Positions 7,859 to 15,357 of a stretch of 18,714 nt of DNA are shown piece by piece. The stretch comes from Lachnoclostridium sp. UBA1434 (GTDB taxonomy: Bacteria; Bacillota; Clostridia; Lachnospirales; Lachnospiraceae), in the NCBI GenBank assembly GCA_002329645.1, contig DCTS01000022.1:18015-36728 (forward strand), written 5' to 3'. A model generated the notes under the pieces. That model had not been told where the DNA came from, did not search any database, and worked only from the letters and a program-made list of their open reading frames with translations. Position 1 is the first letter of the stretch; each line of letters opens with the position of its first letter. The translations under genes were made by a program, and so were the position numbers.

Positions 7859-8833
7859 ATGAATTATTATATTGGAATTGACGGAGGCGGTACAAAAACA
7901 GAATACCTTATGACTGATGAAACAGGTCAAATTGCGGCACATATACTGACTGACGGCAGTTCATATAAGGATATCGGAGTTGACAATGTAATCAGTAAGA
8001 TTATGCATAATATTGACCGCTTACTGGAAGCTGACAGCAGGCTGTCTATGGATAAAATCCGCGGAATAGTGATGGGTCTGCCGTGCCATGGAGAAAGCAG
8101 GAAGGACGATGCTCTTTTACTGGAAGGATTAAGGGCAAAGCTGATTAACATACCCTTTTATCTGACTAACGACGTAGAAGTTGGCTGGGCAGGGTCACTG
8201 GCGCTTCAGTCCGGAATTAATATAGTGGCAGGCACCGGCAGTATTGCTTTTGGCAGGAACGATAAAAACGAAAGCGCCAGAAGCGGCGGATGGTCAACAT
8301 TCTTCGGAGACGAGGGGTCCTGTTACTGGCTTGGCAGAAGAACCATGGAGCTTTTCGCAAAGCAGGAAGACGGACGAGTGAAAAAAGGAGAATTATATCA
8401 TATACTAAAAAACGAGTTAAGTATTCATGATTTCCTGGACTTTATAGATAAGATGGAGACGGAGTATGCACCAAGCCGAAGCAGGGTGGCATCATTGCAG
8501 AAAATATTACTTATGGCTGCAAAGGCCGGTGATACATCGGCAATTAATTTGTATAAAGAGACTGCCGACGAACTGTTTATGATGATTTACAGCCTGGCTT
8601 ACAGATTAGGCTTAATAGGAAGCGGATTTCCGGTATCCTATTCCGGTGGTTTGTTCCATGCGTCCGAGTTTGTTATTCCTCATCTGAAGGACAAGGTGGA
8701 TTCCATAGGCGGCAGACTTGTGAAACCGAGATACACACCGGTACAGGGGGCAGTTCTGTTAGCCGTCCATATGTTTTCAAATATATTATCAAACAGGGAT
8801 ATCTCAGAATTTAAATTTTCGAAAAAAGAATAG
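7859..8833 (+). CDS. BadF/BadG/BcrA/BcrD-type ATPase, probable (N-acetyl)hexosamine kinase
   Basis: The protein has the ASKHA fold of the BadF/BcrA family, which includes N-acetylglucosamine kinases. Visible motifs are the phosphate-1 loop GIDGGGTKT near the N terminus, VAGTGSIAFG in the middle, GWSTFFGDEGS and YWLGRR around the substrate/adenosine region, and YSGGLF near the C terminus. I chose ATG 7859 because GGAGA lies five bases upstream; ATG 7847, four codons earlier, is possible. In context it would phosphorylate the sugar released by GH4, producing the 6-phosphate needed by the AgaS-like enzyme. There is no cysteine cluster as in the benzoyl-CoA reductase activators of the same superfamily, so that alternative is unlikely. 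Confidence 0.87.
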   Translation: MNYYIGIDGGGTKTEYLMTDETGQIAAHILTDGSSYKDIGVDNVISKIMHNIDRLLEADSRLSMDKIRGIVMGLPCHGESRKDDALLLEGLRAKLINIPFYLTNDVEVGWAGSLALQSGINIVAGTGSIAFGRNDKNESARSGGWSTFFGDEGSCYWLGRRTMELFAKQEDGRVKKGELYHILKNELSIHDFLDFIDKMETEYAPSRSRVASLQKILLMAAKAGDTSAINLYKETADELFMMIYSLAYRLGLIGSGFPVSYSGGLFHASEFVIPHLKDKVDSIGGRLVKPRYTPVQGAVLLAVHMFSNILSNRDISEFKFSKKE

Positions 8834-8845
8834 AGGGATAGGAAT

Positions 8846-9697
8846 ATGCCATTAGTATCAACAAAGCAAATGCTGTTGGATGCACAGAAAGGAAACTATG
8901 CAGTCGGCGCTTTCAATGTAGAAAACATGGAGATGGTTCAGGCTGTAATAGCAGCTGCTAATGAGTTAAGGGCTCCGGTGATATTGCAGACAACGCCTTC
9001 AACAATAAAATATGCCGGTGTAGATTATTATTACGGATTAGTAAAGGCAGCGGCTCAAAATACAGCTGTTCCTGCAGCAATTCACCTGGATCACGGCTCA
9101 TCCTTTGAGCTTGCACTGCAGGCATTAAGAGCAGGCTACACGTCAATTATGATTGACGGTTCCCATGAGCCTTTTGAAGATAATATCAGAATAACCGGGA
9201 AGGTGGCAGAAGCTTGTGCCCCCCTTGGAATTCCCGTAGAAGCGGAGCTTGGCAAGGTGGGAGGAAAAGAGGATGATCTGGACGGCGGTGAAGGCAAAGG
9301 ATTTACCGATCCTTTTGAAGCTAAAGAATTCGTTGCGCAGACAAAGGTAAATTCCCTGGCAGTAGCAATAGGAACCGCACATGGAGTATATAAGGGAGAG
9401 CCAAGGCTGGATTTGGACCGATTGGAAAGGATCAGAAAAGAGGTAGACATCCCCCTGGTATTGCACGGAGCTTCGGGATTAGCGGATGAGGTTGTAATTG
9501 AAAGCATTAAGAGAGGTATCTGTAAGGTTAATTTTGCGACAGAGCTAAGAATTGCTTACAGCAACGGTGTCAAAGAGACTCTTAAGGATAATCCGGAGGT
9601 AATTGATCCTAAGAAATTCGGCGCTTTAGGCCGGGAATACGTAAAAGCAGTTGTGATGGAGAAGATGAAGATATGCGGATGTATATATAGAATATAA
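8846..9697 (+). CDS. Class II fructose/tagatose-1,6-bisphosphate aldolase
   Basis: The 283-aa zinc-dependent aldolase splits a ketose-1,6-bisphosphate into dihydroxyacetone phosphate and glyceraldehyde-3-phosphate. Key residues are visible: Asp82-His83 in HLDHG (catalytic Asp and a zinc ligand), Glu132 and Glu134 in EAELGKVGG, His179 in GTAHGVYKG, His207 in LHGASG, and the phosphate-binding NFATEL. The length fits the short GatY/KbaY/FbaA group, which cannot be resolved to fructose or tagatose by eye. The kinase and AgaS genes nearby favour tagatose-1,6-bisphosphate. The C terminus (KICGCIYRI) is slightly unlike the usual K-x-F-G-S-x end. A GGGATAGGAA site precedes the ATG. Confidence 0.92.
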   Translation: MPLVSTKQMLLDAQKGNYAVGAFNVENMEMVQAVIAAANELRAPVILQTTPSTIKYAGVDYYYGLVKAAAQNTAVPAAIHLDHGSSFELALQALRAGYTSIMIDGSHEPFEDNIRITGKVAEACAPLGIPVEAELGKVGGKEDDLDGGEGKGFTDPFEAKEFVAQTKVNSLAVAIGTAHGVYKGEPRLDLDRLERIRKEVDIPLVLHGASGLADEVVIESIKRGICKVNFATELRIAYSNGVKETLKDNPEVIDPKKFGALGREYVKAVVMEKMKICGCIYRI

Positions 9698-9705
9698 ATA
9701 TTATG

Positions 9706-9720
9706 ATATCCGCCGGATAT
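9706..9720. promoter_or_regulatory. Perfect 15-bp palindrome after the aldolase gene
   Basis: ATATCCG-C-CGGATAT is a perfect 7-bp dyad around one central base, just after the aldolase stop codon and upstream of the YitT gene. It has no T-run, so it is not a good terminator. It may be an operator or an mRNA processing hairpin. This rests only on symmetry. Confidence 0.3.
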
Positions 9721-9777
9721 GAAGCACAATTGCGAAAGGTTTGCCTTGGTGATTAATAAATAGCTGGTGGGGATATA

Positions 9778-10641
9778 ATGAACAAAAGTAAGTGGAAAAA
9801 TTTATTTCTGGATATATTGCTTGATATAATGGGTGCGTTTCTTTATGATATCGGAATCTATTGCTTTGCAGTAAATGCCAAGTTTGCTCCTGCAGGTGTA
9901 ACGGGTATTGCTGTAATCTCCAGTTATCTGTTTGGCTTACCTATGGGAAGATTGGCGTTGCTTTTTAACATTCCGATTATAATTATTACATATCATATCC
10001 TGGGTAAAAAATTTATCTTAAAGACAATAAAAACCATGTTAATATTTTCATTTATATTGGATTATGTTATGCCCTTCTTTCCGATGTATTCGGGAAATCC
10101 ATTCTATGCGGCCATATGCACAGGCGTATTTACGGGCCTTGGTTTAGCTGTTATATATATACGGGGAACCTCTACCGGCGGTACGGATTTTCTTATAATG
10201 TCGGCAAGGAAATTATATCCTCATATATCAATCGGACAGATAACATGGATTATTGACGGGACTGTAATATTACTCGGGGCGTTTGTATTTAAAAATATTG
10301 ATTCTGTTATATTGGGACTGGTGGCTATTATGGCTGCAGCCATTGTAATTGATAAGATTATGTATGGTTTAGGTGCAGGAAAGCTCATTTTCATTGTAAC
10401 AGAACATGGTGATATGATAACTAAGGAGATTGGAACGGTGACGAGTCGCGGAGCCACCTTGCTGAAAGGCAAGGGTTCCTTCTCTAAAAAGGATAAGCAG
10501 ATAGTAATGTGTGCATGCAACAACAGGCAGGTATTGCAGATACGAAAAGTAGCAGATGAAACGGATCCGGATGCATTTATTATTATAACCGAGTCCAATG
10601 GAGTTTATGGAAGAGGCTTTAAAACGGTTAATGATATTTAG
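9778..10641 (+). CDS. YitT family membrane protein (DUF161 + DUF2179)
   Basis: The 287-aa protein has five or six hydrophobic helices over residues about 10-200, with the family marker GTSTGGTDF after the fourth segment. A soluble C-terminal DUF2179 domain follows (about 205-280), containing RGATLLKGKG, a KKDKQIVMC strand and the ITESNGVYGRGF end. YitT proteins are widespread in Firmicutes and their transport function is not settled; a vitamin, amino-acid or small-ligand transporter role has been guessed. The start has GGTGGGGA five bases upstream. It is unusual that this gene sits between the aldolase and the sugar kinase of a catabolic cluster, which may mean it moves a pathway metabolite. 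That is an inference only. Confidence 0.92.
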   Translation: MNKSKWKNLFLDILLDIMGAFLYDIGIYCFAVNAKFAPAGVTGIAVISSYLFGLPMGRLALLFNIPIIIITYHILGKKFILKTIKTMLIFSFILDYVMPFFPMYSGNPFYAAICTGVFTGLGLAVIYIRGTSTGGTDFLIMSARKLYPHISIGQITWIIDGTVILLGAFVFKNIDSVILGLVAIMAAAIVIDKIMYGLGAGKLIFIVTEHGDMITKEIGTVTSRGATLLKGKGSFSKKDKQIVMCACNNRQVLQIRKVADETDPDAFIIITESNGVYGRGFKTVNDI

Positions 10642-10654
10642 AGTAATGTATTTA

Positions 10655-10691
10655 CTTTATTATGGAACGTAAACGCGGCTAAATAATAAAG
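10655..10691. repeat. Inverted repeat in the leader of the PfkB-MhpF-MhpE genes
   Basis: CTTTATTAT (10655-10663) and ATAATAAAG (10683-10691) are perfect 9-base inverted arms with a 19-base spacer. They lie in the 69-base gap before the PfkB kinase gene, just before its AGAAAGGGATG binding site. It could be an operator or an mRNA hairpin. The AT-rich composition makes chance possible. Confidence 0.35.
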
Positions 10692-10710
10692 AACAGAAAG
10701 GGATGAAAAT

Positions 10711-11649
10711 ATGATCCTGACGGTTACCTTAAATGCGGCAATTGATAAAAGATATGAAATAAATAATCTTCAGCTCGGCAAAGTCAACAGAGTAAGCAAA
10801 TACACATTTTCTGCGGGAGGAAAAGGGCTGAATGTATCAAGAGTTGCAGCTATTGCCGGTGAGGAGGTAGTTGCCACAGGCTTTGTTGGCGGACACACCG
10901 GCAGTCTGATTGAGCAAAAGGCCAGAGAATGCGGGTTTGAGACGGATTTTATCCATATCGAAGGTGAGAGCAGAACCTGTATCAATATTCTTGACACCTC
11001 GGACATGACGCAAACCGAAATCCTTGAAGGCGGAGAACCTGTTAAGGATTATGATATAGAAAGAATGCTGGATAAATATAGTCAGCTTCTGAAAAGAGCA
11101 CATGTCGTAACCATCTCGGGCAGTGTTCCTGTGGGTGTCGGCAGCAATGTCTACAAGACAATGATTACTCTTGCAAAAGCAGCGGATATACCGGTACTGC
11201 TTGATACCAGCGGACAGCTCCTAAGGGATAGTATATCAGCCGCACCTACATTGATTAAGGCAAATCAGGATGAAATAGAGCAGCTTTTCGGGCGGAAAAT
11301 ACAAGCTCAGGAGGAGCTGATAAACCAGGGATTAAAGCTTCAGGAACAAGGTATCCGCTACATTGTCATTACATTGGGAGCGAAGGGCTCAATCATGATC
11401 AGTCCTTCGGGAATTTATCAGGCGATAGTCCCCAGGGTCAAAGTAGTGAATACTGTCGGCTGCGGTGATTCCATGCTTGCCGGTTTTGCGGTAGGACTGA
11501 AAAAACATTGGGAAGATGAAGAGATTCTAAGAGCTGCAAGTGCTATTTCAGCAGCAAATGCAATGAGAGTGGAGACAGGGTTTTATCTTCCTGAGGATTA
11601 TCAATCAATTTATCAAGAAGTTAAGATCATAAAAATACAGGAAGTATAG
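10711..11649 (+). CDS. PfkB-family ketose-phosphate kinase (LacC/FruK type)
   Basis: The 312-aa protein is a PfkB-superfamily kinase of the 1-phosphofructokinase / tagatose-6-phosphate kinase group. It has the N-terminal VTLNAAID start, the glycine-rich AGGKGLNVSR (35-44), ISGSVP (135-140), KANQDE (183-188), TLGAKGS (221-227), and the anion-hole/catalytic signature NTVGCGDSMLAG with Asp253 as the expected base. LacC and FruK cannot be separated by eye. The AgaS-like isomerase in the cluster makes tagatose-6-phosphate the likeliest substrate, giving the 1,6-bisphosphate for the class II aldolase. Because it is followed after 11 bases by the acetaldehyde dehydrogenase gene, it also links the classic pathway to the MhpF-MhpE branch. 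Confidence 0.92.
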   Translation: MILTVTLNAAIDKRYEINNLQLGKVNRVSKYTFSAGGKGLNVSRVAAIAGEEVVATGFVGGHTGSLIEQKARECGFETDFIHIEGESRTCINILDTSDMTQTEILEGGEPVKDYDIERMLDKYSQLLKRAHVVTISGSVPVGVGSNVYKTMITLAKAADIPVLLDTSGQLLRDSISAAPTLIKANQDEIEQLFGRKIQAQEELINQGLKLQEQGIRYIVITLGAKGSIMISPSGIYQAIVPRVKVVNTVGCGDSMLAGFAVGLKKHWEDEEILRAASAISAANAMRVETGFYLPEDYQSIYQEVKIIKIQEV

Positions 11650-11660
11650 GAGGCAGCGGC

Positions 11661-12524
11661 ATGAAGAAAGTAAAAGTCGCAATAATCGGACCGGGTAATA
11701 TAGGCTCAGATCTGATGTATAAGGTTTTTCGAAGCGATACCCCGGAGATGTCCTATATGGCGGGCATTGTAGAATCTGAAGGAATTATACGTGCACGGCA
11801 GTTTGGTGTAAAAACCTCGATTGAGGGTATAGATCCTATATTAGAAGATAATGAAATTAAGATCGTATTTGAAGCTACCAGCGCCAAAGCTCATTTAGCT
11901 AATGCGCCAAGACTTAAAGCGGCAGGGAAAATAGCCATCGACCTTACCCCTGCAGCGGTAGGTCCTTATGTGGTACCTTGCGTTAACCTGGATAAGCTAT
12001 CGGAAGAAGTCAACTTCAATATGGTAACCTGCGGCGGTCAGGCAACCGTTCCCATTGCATATGCAATTAACCGTGCGGCCGACAGTGAGTATACTGAGAT
12101 TGTATCCTGTATATCCTCAAAAAGTGCGGGTCAGGGAACAAGAGCAAACATAGACGAGTTTACCGAAACAACTGCTAAGGCATTGGAAACTCTCGGCGGA
12201 GCAGACAAAGGCAAAGCAATTATTATATTAAATCCTGCCGAGCCGCCTATTATGATGACTAACACAATCTATTCAATTGTAAGAAGACCGGATGAGAATG
12301 CAATAAGAGAATCTGTCTGTCAAATAATTGAGCAAATACAAAAGTATGTACCCGGATACAGGCTAAGGACGCCTCCCATTCTTGACGGCAACAAGGTAAC
12401 AGCAATTATAGAAGTAGAGGGAGCAGGGGATTTTCTGCCAAAGTATTCAGGAAATCTGGATATTATTAACTCTGCAGCAATAGAGGTAGCCGAGAAGATA
12501 GCCAGGGAGCGGTTCTTAAAATAA
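11661..12524 (+). CDS. mhpF: Acetaldehyde dehydrogenase, CoA-acylating (MhpF/DmpF type)
   Basis: The 287-aa protein belongs to the short acylating aldehyde dehydrogenases that oxidise acetaldehyde (and propionaldehyde in known relatives) to the acyl-CoA with NAD+. It has an N-terminal Rossmann motif GPGNIGSDL (10-18), the segment DLTPAAVGPYVVP, the catalytic Cys124 in MVTCGGQAT, and SKSAGQGTR, all typical of MhpF/DmpF/BphJ. The length is slightly short of the usual 300-315. In known systems it forms a channelling complex with the partner aldolase encoded directly downstream. An AGGAGG site precedes the ATG. Its occurrence in an amino-sugar cluster, rather than with aromatic meta-cleavage genes, is unusual. 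Confidence 0.94.
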   Translation: MKKVKVAIIGPGNIGSDLMYKVFRSDTPEMSYMAGIVESEGIIRARQFGVKTSIEGIDPILEDNEIKIVFEATSAKAHLANAPRLKAAGKIAIDLTPAAVGPYVVPCVNLDKLSEEVNFNMVTCGGQATVPIAYAINRAADSEYTEIVSCISSKSAGQGTRANIDEFTETTAKALETLGGADKGKAIIILNPAEPPIMMTNTIYSIVRRPDENAIRESVCQIIEQIQKYVPGYRLRTPPILDGNKVTAIIEVEGAGDFLPKYSGNLDIINSAAIEVAEKIARERFLK

Positions 12525-12535
12525 GGAGGGTCACT

Positions 12536-13561
12536 ATGAACAGGAAGATTCATTTGATAGATACAACTATGCGGGACGGGAGCCATGCGGTAAGCCACAG
12601 CTTCACGAAGGAGCAGGTCAGAATGATTGCTCAGGGTCTGGATGATGCAGGCGTTGATATAATTGAGATAAGCCATGGAGATGGCCTTGCCGGTTCTTCA
12701 ATTAATTATGGCTTTTCTCACACCGGTGAAATGGAGCTGATTAAGGAAGCATCCCACGTTATAAAGAGGGCGAGGCTGGGAGCATTATTATTGCCCGGAA
12801 TCGGAACCATCAGAGATCTCGAAGAGGCTTATGATAACGGAGTTACTGCCGTCAGGGTTGCGACTCATGTTACGGAGGCTGATATAGCAATTCAGCATAT
12901 CAAGGCTGCAAAGGAACGCAATATGTTTACTGTCGGCTTTCTTATGATGACTCATATGGCATCACCTGAAAAGATACTGGAGCAGGCAAGGATCTTCGAA
13001 GATTGCGGAGTGGATTATGTGAATCTGGCCGATTCGGCAGGACATCTTCTGCCGGATGAGGTTAAGGAAAGGATAAGTCTTCTTAATGAAAGGCTTAGTG
13101 TACCGGTTGGCTTCCATGCACATAATAATATGGGACTTGCGATAGCTAATTCCATTGCGGCGATAGAAGAAGGAGCACAGTATATCGACATTACCTGCAG
13201 GGGACTGGGAGCCGGAGCGGGTAACTGCCAGGGGGAAGTATTTGCTGCGGTTCTCAACCGTCTGGGATATGAAACAGGAGTGGATCTGTTCAAGATATTG
13301 GATGTGGCTGAAAAGATTGTCGATCCCATTATGCAGTACCCCCAGATAATTAATACGGACTCACTTATGCTTGGCTATGTCGGGGTATATTCCAGCTTCC
13401 TCCTTCATGCCAAACGGGCAGCCAAGCGTTTTGATCTGGATGCCAAGGATATACTGATTGAGCTTGGCAGGCGCCAGATGGTAGGTGGTCAGGAAGATAT
13501 GATTGTTGACGTAGCCTACATGCTTTCACAGAAAAAGAAAGCCGGCAAGGTTACAGATTAA
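12536..13561 (+). CDS. mhpE: 4-hydroxy-2-oxovalerate aldolase (MhpE/DmpG type)
   Basis: The 341-aa protein has an HMGL-like TIM barrel followed by the DmpG communication domain. DTTMRDGSHA (9-18) supplies Arg13, metal-binding Asp14 and the His17 equivalent of the catalytic histidine of DmpG. HAHNN (194-198) supplies two more metal ligands, and GAGAGNCQGE follows. The C-terminal part contains GYVGVYSSFLLHA, the family hallmark with the conserved tyrosine. It cleaves 4-hydroxy-2-oxo acids into pyruvate and an aldehyde and passes the aldehyde to MhpF. The gene starts 11 bases after mhpF, with GGAGGG upstream. No enzymes of aromatic ring cleavage are present, so the natural substrate here may come from a sugar or sugar acid. 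Confidence 0.95.
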   Translation: MNRKIHLIDTTMRDGSHAVSHSFTKEQVRMIAQGLDDAGVDIIEISHGDGLAGSSINYGFSHTGEMELIKEASHVIKRARLGALLLPGIGTIRDLEEAYDNGVTAVRVATHVTEADIAIQHIKAAKERNMFTVGFLMMTHMASPEKILEQARIFEDCGVDYVNLADSAGHLLPDEVKERISLLNERLSVPVGFHAHNNMGLAIANSIAAIEEGAQYIDITCRGLGAGAGNCQGEVFAAVLNRLGYETGVDLFKILDVAEKIVDPIMQYPQIINTDSLMLGYVGVYSSFLLHAKRAAKRFDLDAKDILIELGRRQMVGGQEDMIVDVAYMLSQKKKAGKVTD

Positions 13562-13768
13562 ATGAAAGGTAAATTCCGCTTTGTAAAATATAACAGTGAC
13601 TTAAATTACCCCATACACATTTATCCGTCAGCAGCGAGGCGGGCTCAAAGGTTGTTCAGCCATAGAGTCCGTCCCCGCTGTATTGTTGATGCTATTAATC
13701 CGACAGTAAAATGGAGTGCAAGACTAAATGCTGCTATAAGTTTTAAGGCGGGATTAATAATACATTTA

Positions 13769-13784
13769 AAGAAAATTATGCAAT
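13769..13784 (+). repeat. Left copy of a 16-bp direct repeat flanking the accessory patch
   Basis: AAGAAAATTATGCAAT here is identical to 15358-15373. The two copies bracket about 1.57 kb containing the transposase remnant and two low-GC unknown genes. It may be a target duplication, an att-like site or a deletion/recombination scar; chance cannot be excluded in AT-rich DNA. Confidence 0.55.
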
Positions 13785-13812
13785 GAATAAGCCTTCTTAT
13801 TTTTCTGGCTTT

Positions 13813-13932
13813 TCATACCGCTTCTTTTACTTGATGTAAGTGATGTCCTAGTCGTCCTTTTTGGATTTTCGAATGGAGCTTATGGATGTTATACCCTAAA
13901 CATTCGAAATCCGAATTTTTGATTTTTAGCAT
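13813..13932 (-). pseudogene. Remnant of a transposase C terminus (IS1182-like)
   Basis: On the minus strand an open stretch runs from ATG at 13932 down to TGA at 13813-13815, reading MLKIKNSDF, ECLGYNIHKLHSKIQ, KGRLGHHLHQV. The G-Y-N-I-x-K-L-H-x-K-I-Q pattern resembles the very end of IS1182-type transposases, where a similar LGYN-x2-KLH motif closes the protein. Only about 39 residues remain; no DDE catalytic domain is present, so this is a dead fragment. Its upstream side runs straight into a long hairpin. Family assignment is from memory of the motif and is tentative. Confidence 0.5.
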
Positions 13933-13934
13933 AG

Positions 13935-13986
13935 AAAAGAGCTGTTTCTCCACTAATTAAGCAATTAGTTTTGAAACAGCCCTTTT
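13935..13986. terminator. Long bidirectional terminator-like hairpin, possibly an IS end
   Basis: The outer arms AAAAG-A-GCTGTTTC (13935-13948) and GAAACAGC-C-CTTTT (13973-13986) pair over 13 of 14 bases. Inside is a second stem ACTAATT/AATTAGT with loop AAGC. The run of T follows on both strands, so it could stop transcription from either side. It is the first good terminator after mhpE and may end the operon; similar hairpins occur near IS elements. Confidence 0.65.
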
Positions 13987-14081
13987 AAATTTGATATAGC
14001 AGCAATTTGAAGACTTTTATTTGCTTTACTTTCAGGTCAAATACTTTTATTTTGGATTATTATTATAAAATAAGTTAAAAC

Positions 14082-14109
14082 ATGACAATATGGTAAAACG
14101 TAGTATAAT
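14082..14109 (+). promoter_or_regulatory. Promoter of the two small accessory genes
   Basis: ATGACA (14082-14087) and TATAAT (14104-14109) are separated by 16 bases, a good match to a sigma-A promoter. The next start codon is at 14147 with GAGGAGAG upstream. Confidence 0.6.
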
Positions 14110-14146
14110 CTAATTTAAAAATATAGGAGTATTTGAGGAGAGAAAA

Positions 14147-14731
14147 ATGAAAATTAGAAAGGGTTTATTAGCTATAATATGCATTGTATTGTGTCTGTCA
14201 TTAGGGCTTAACATATACACATATGCACATATGTTTAAAAATGAAAACAATGCTACATATGATTACTATATGAATTTGATAGATTCAATTAAATCCGATT
14301 TTAAGTATCTAGAATATAATGAAATTCTTGGTGATAAAAATTACTTTCTTGCTCTGCCACTTAAAAGTAAAGAATTGGATTTGATTAGTCGACAGAAAGT
14401 ATTTCTATATAAAAACAGTATCAAAGGTTGCGTTATATTCTTAGCTATAAGCTATAGTAAATATAATGCGCCTGAAAATGATGAGTGGATGTCAAGTTAT
14501 TGTTATTTACCAGAAATATATAATAGTGAGGAGGGTGAGTATAAATCAAGCTATAATAAAAAATATCCAAATATTCAGGTGGCCACACATAGCTTTAATA
14601 TGAACGGATGTCATTTTTCCTTATTATCTTTCTCAAATGATTCACAAGGAGAAGATATTGCAGCACATGAGATGATTAATTTTACTAATAGTTTAATAGA
14701 TTTTGTAGAAAGGAAGGTTCTGTATGAGTAA
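14147..14731 (+). CDS. Unknown membrane-anchored or exported 194-aa protein
   Basis: I do not recognise this protein. The N terminus is KIRKGLLAIICIVLCLSLGL, a basic start followed by a hydrophobic stretch of about 18 residues, with no lipobox; it is a signal anchor or signal peptide, leaving an extracytoplasmic domain of about 165 residues rich in Tyr, Asn and Ser. GAGGAGAG lies a few bases before the ATG. The gene is visibly more AT-rich than the sugar cluster and the housekeeping genes to the right, and lies next to a transposase remnant, so it was probably acquired. It overlaps the next reading frame's ATG (14724) by eight bases, which suggests the two products are made together. Confidence 0.8.
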   Translation: MKIRKGLLAIICIVLCLSLGLNIYTYAHMFKNENNATYDYYMNLIDSIKSDFKYLEYNEILGDKNYFLALPLKSKELDLISRQKVFLYKNSIKGCVIFLAISYSKYNAPENDEWMSSYCYLPEIYNSEEGEYKSSYNKKYPNIQVATHSFNMNGCHFSLLSFSNDSQGEDIAAHEMINFTNSLIDFVERKVLYE

Positions 14732-15253
14732 GTCAACAAAAAAATATGTACTATTATATTAGTAGTTGTGTTCTCTCTTATTCCAATAAGCAATGCATAT
14801 GCAAAAGGTAGTTATAATATTAAAATACCTCATACCTTTGCATATAATGGTTATTTACCAAATGGAAAGTCTATATATGATTTCGATAATAATTCTTATG
14901 AAAACATACAGCCATTGATGATATTAGCTAAAGAATATGTTGGTAATTTGAAAACTAGTTTCACCGGTTACAACTATACATATGGATATATTTATGGTAC
15001 TACAGTGATATTTTATAGAGGAGCATCCCCGAGCTATACATTAACTACAGACGTACAACGAACATGTGGTACTGCGTTTAAAGTGTCTTCTAGTTTAACT
15101 GCAGATGCAGAAATAATTAAATCTACAGTAAGTTCATCATTTACATCAACAGAGACGATTACTCTTAGAAGAGGAGAAACTTGGTCATGTGGTTTTACTG
15201 AACCGGGTACATATAATCTTACCTGGTATATCTCTTTTGTTATATATATTTAG
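14724..15253 (+). pseudogene. Secreted beta-rich protein, signal peptide broken by a frameshift in A7
   Basis: ATG 14724, with AGGAAGG upstream, opens a frame that stops after 12 codons (MSKSTKKYVLLY). The long frame that follows (to 15253) has no ATG. If the A7 tract at 14738-14744 had eight A, the two would join as MSKSTKKICTIILVVVFSL followed by IPISNAYA-KG, a textbook signal peptide with an AYA cleavage site. So the gene is either mutated, phase-variable at the homopolymer, or misread in sequencing; a poor GTG at 14768 is the only listed alternative start. The mature part, about 150 residues, has alternating Ser/Thr-rich strands (e.g. VSSSLTADAEIIKSTVSSSF, TLRRGETWSCGF) and two cysteines. 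It could be a beta-structured surface or toxin-like protein; no family is recognised. Confidence 0.75.
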
Positions 15254-15357
15254 CTGATTACTATTACTAAAGTCCACAAATGAATTGAAGGTAGAAACCT
15301 CATAAGCATTTCCGCTCTATTTAATTTCGATTTGTAACACATGTTTTGTAAACCTGC

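Larger units (their letters stand above)
13562..14146. other. 585-base gene-poor stretch with hairpins and IS debris
   Basis: The first part (13562-13786) is open for 74 codons directly after the mhpE stop, but has no ribosome binding site or recognisable protein, so I do not call it. It contains a possible hairpin (CAGCG at 13632-13636 with CGCTG at 13676-13680) without a T-run. The second part holds a transposase remnant (13813-13932) and a long hairpin (13935-13986). The last part is very AT-rich and ends in a promoter for the next gene. Confidence 0.6.

Noticed and set aside
1..13561. Sulfoquinovose (sulfoglycolysis) cluster as an alternative reading
   Set aside because: Kinase, aldolase and NAD-dependent glycosidase would fit in part, but the AgaS-type GFRHGP signature and BadF kinase fit an amino sugar better, and no sulfonate exporter or sulfolactaldehyde reductase is recognised.
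11661..13561. Bacterial microcompartment for aldehyde metabolism
   Set aside because: No shell proteins, no encapsulation peptide on MhpF or MhpE; aldehyde channelling within the enzyme pair is enough.
13562..13786. 74-codon open frame starting directly at the mhpE stop
   Set aside because: No ribosome binding site, no recognisable motif, odd basic composition; it ends at the direct repeat and IS debris. More likely chance or decayed sequence.
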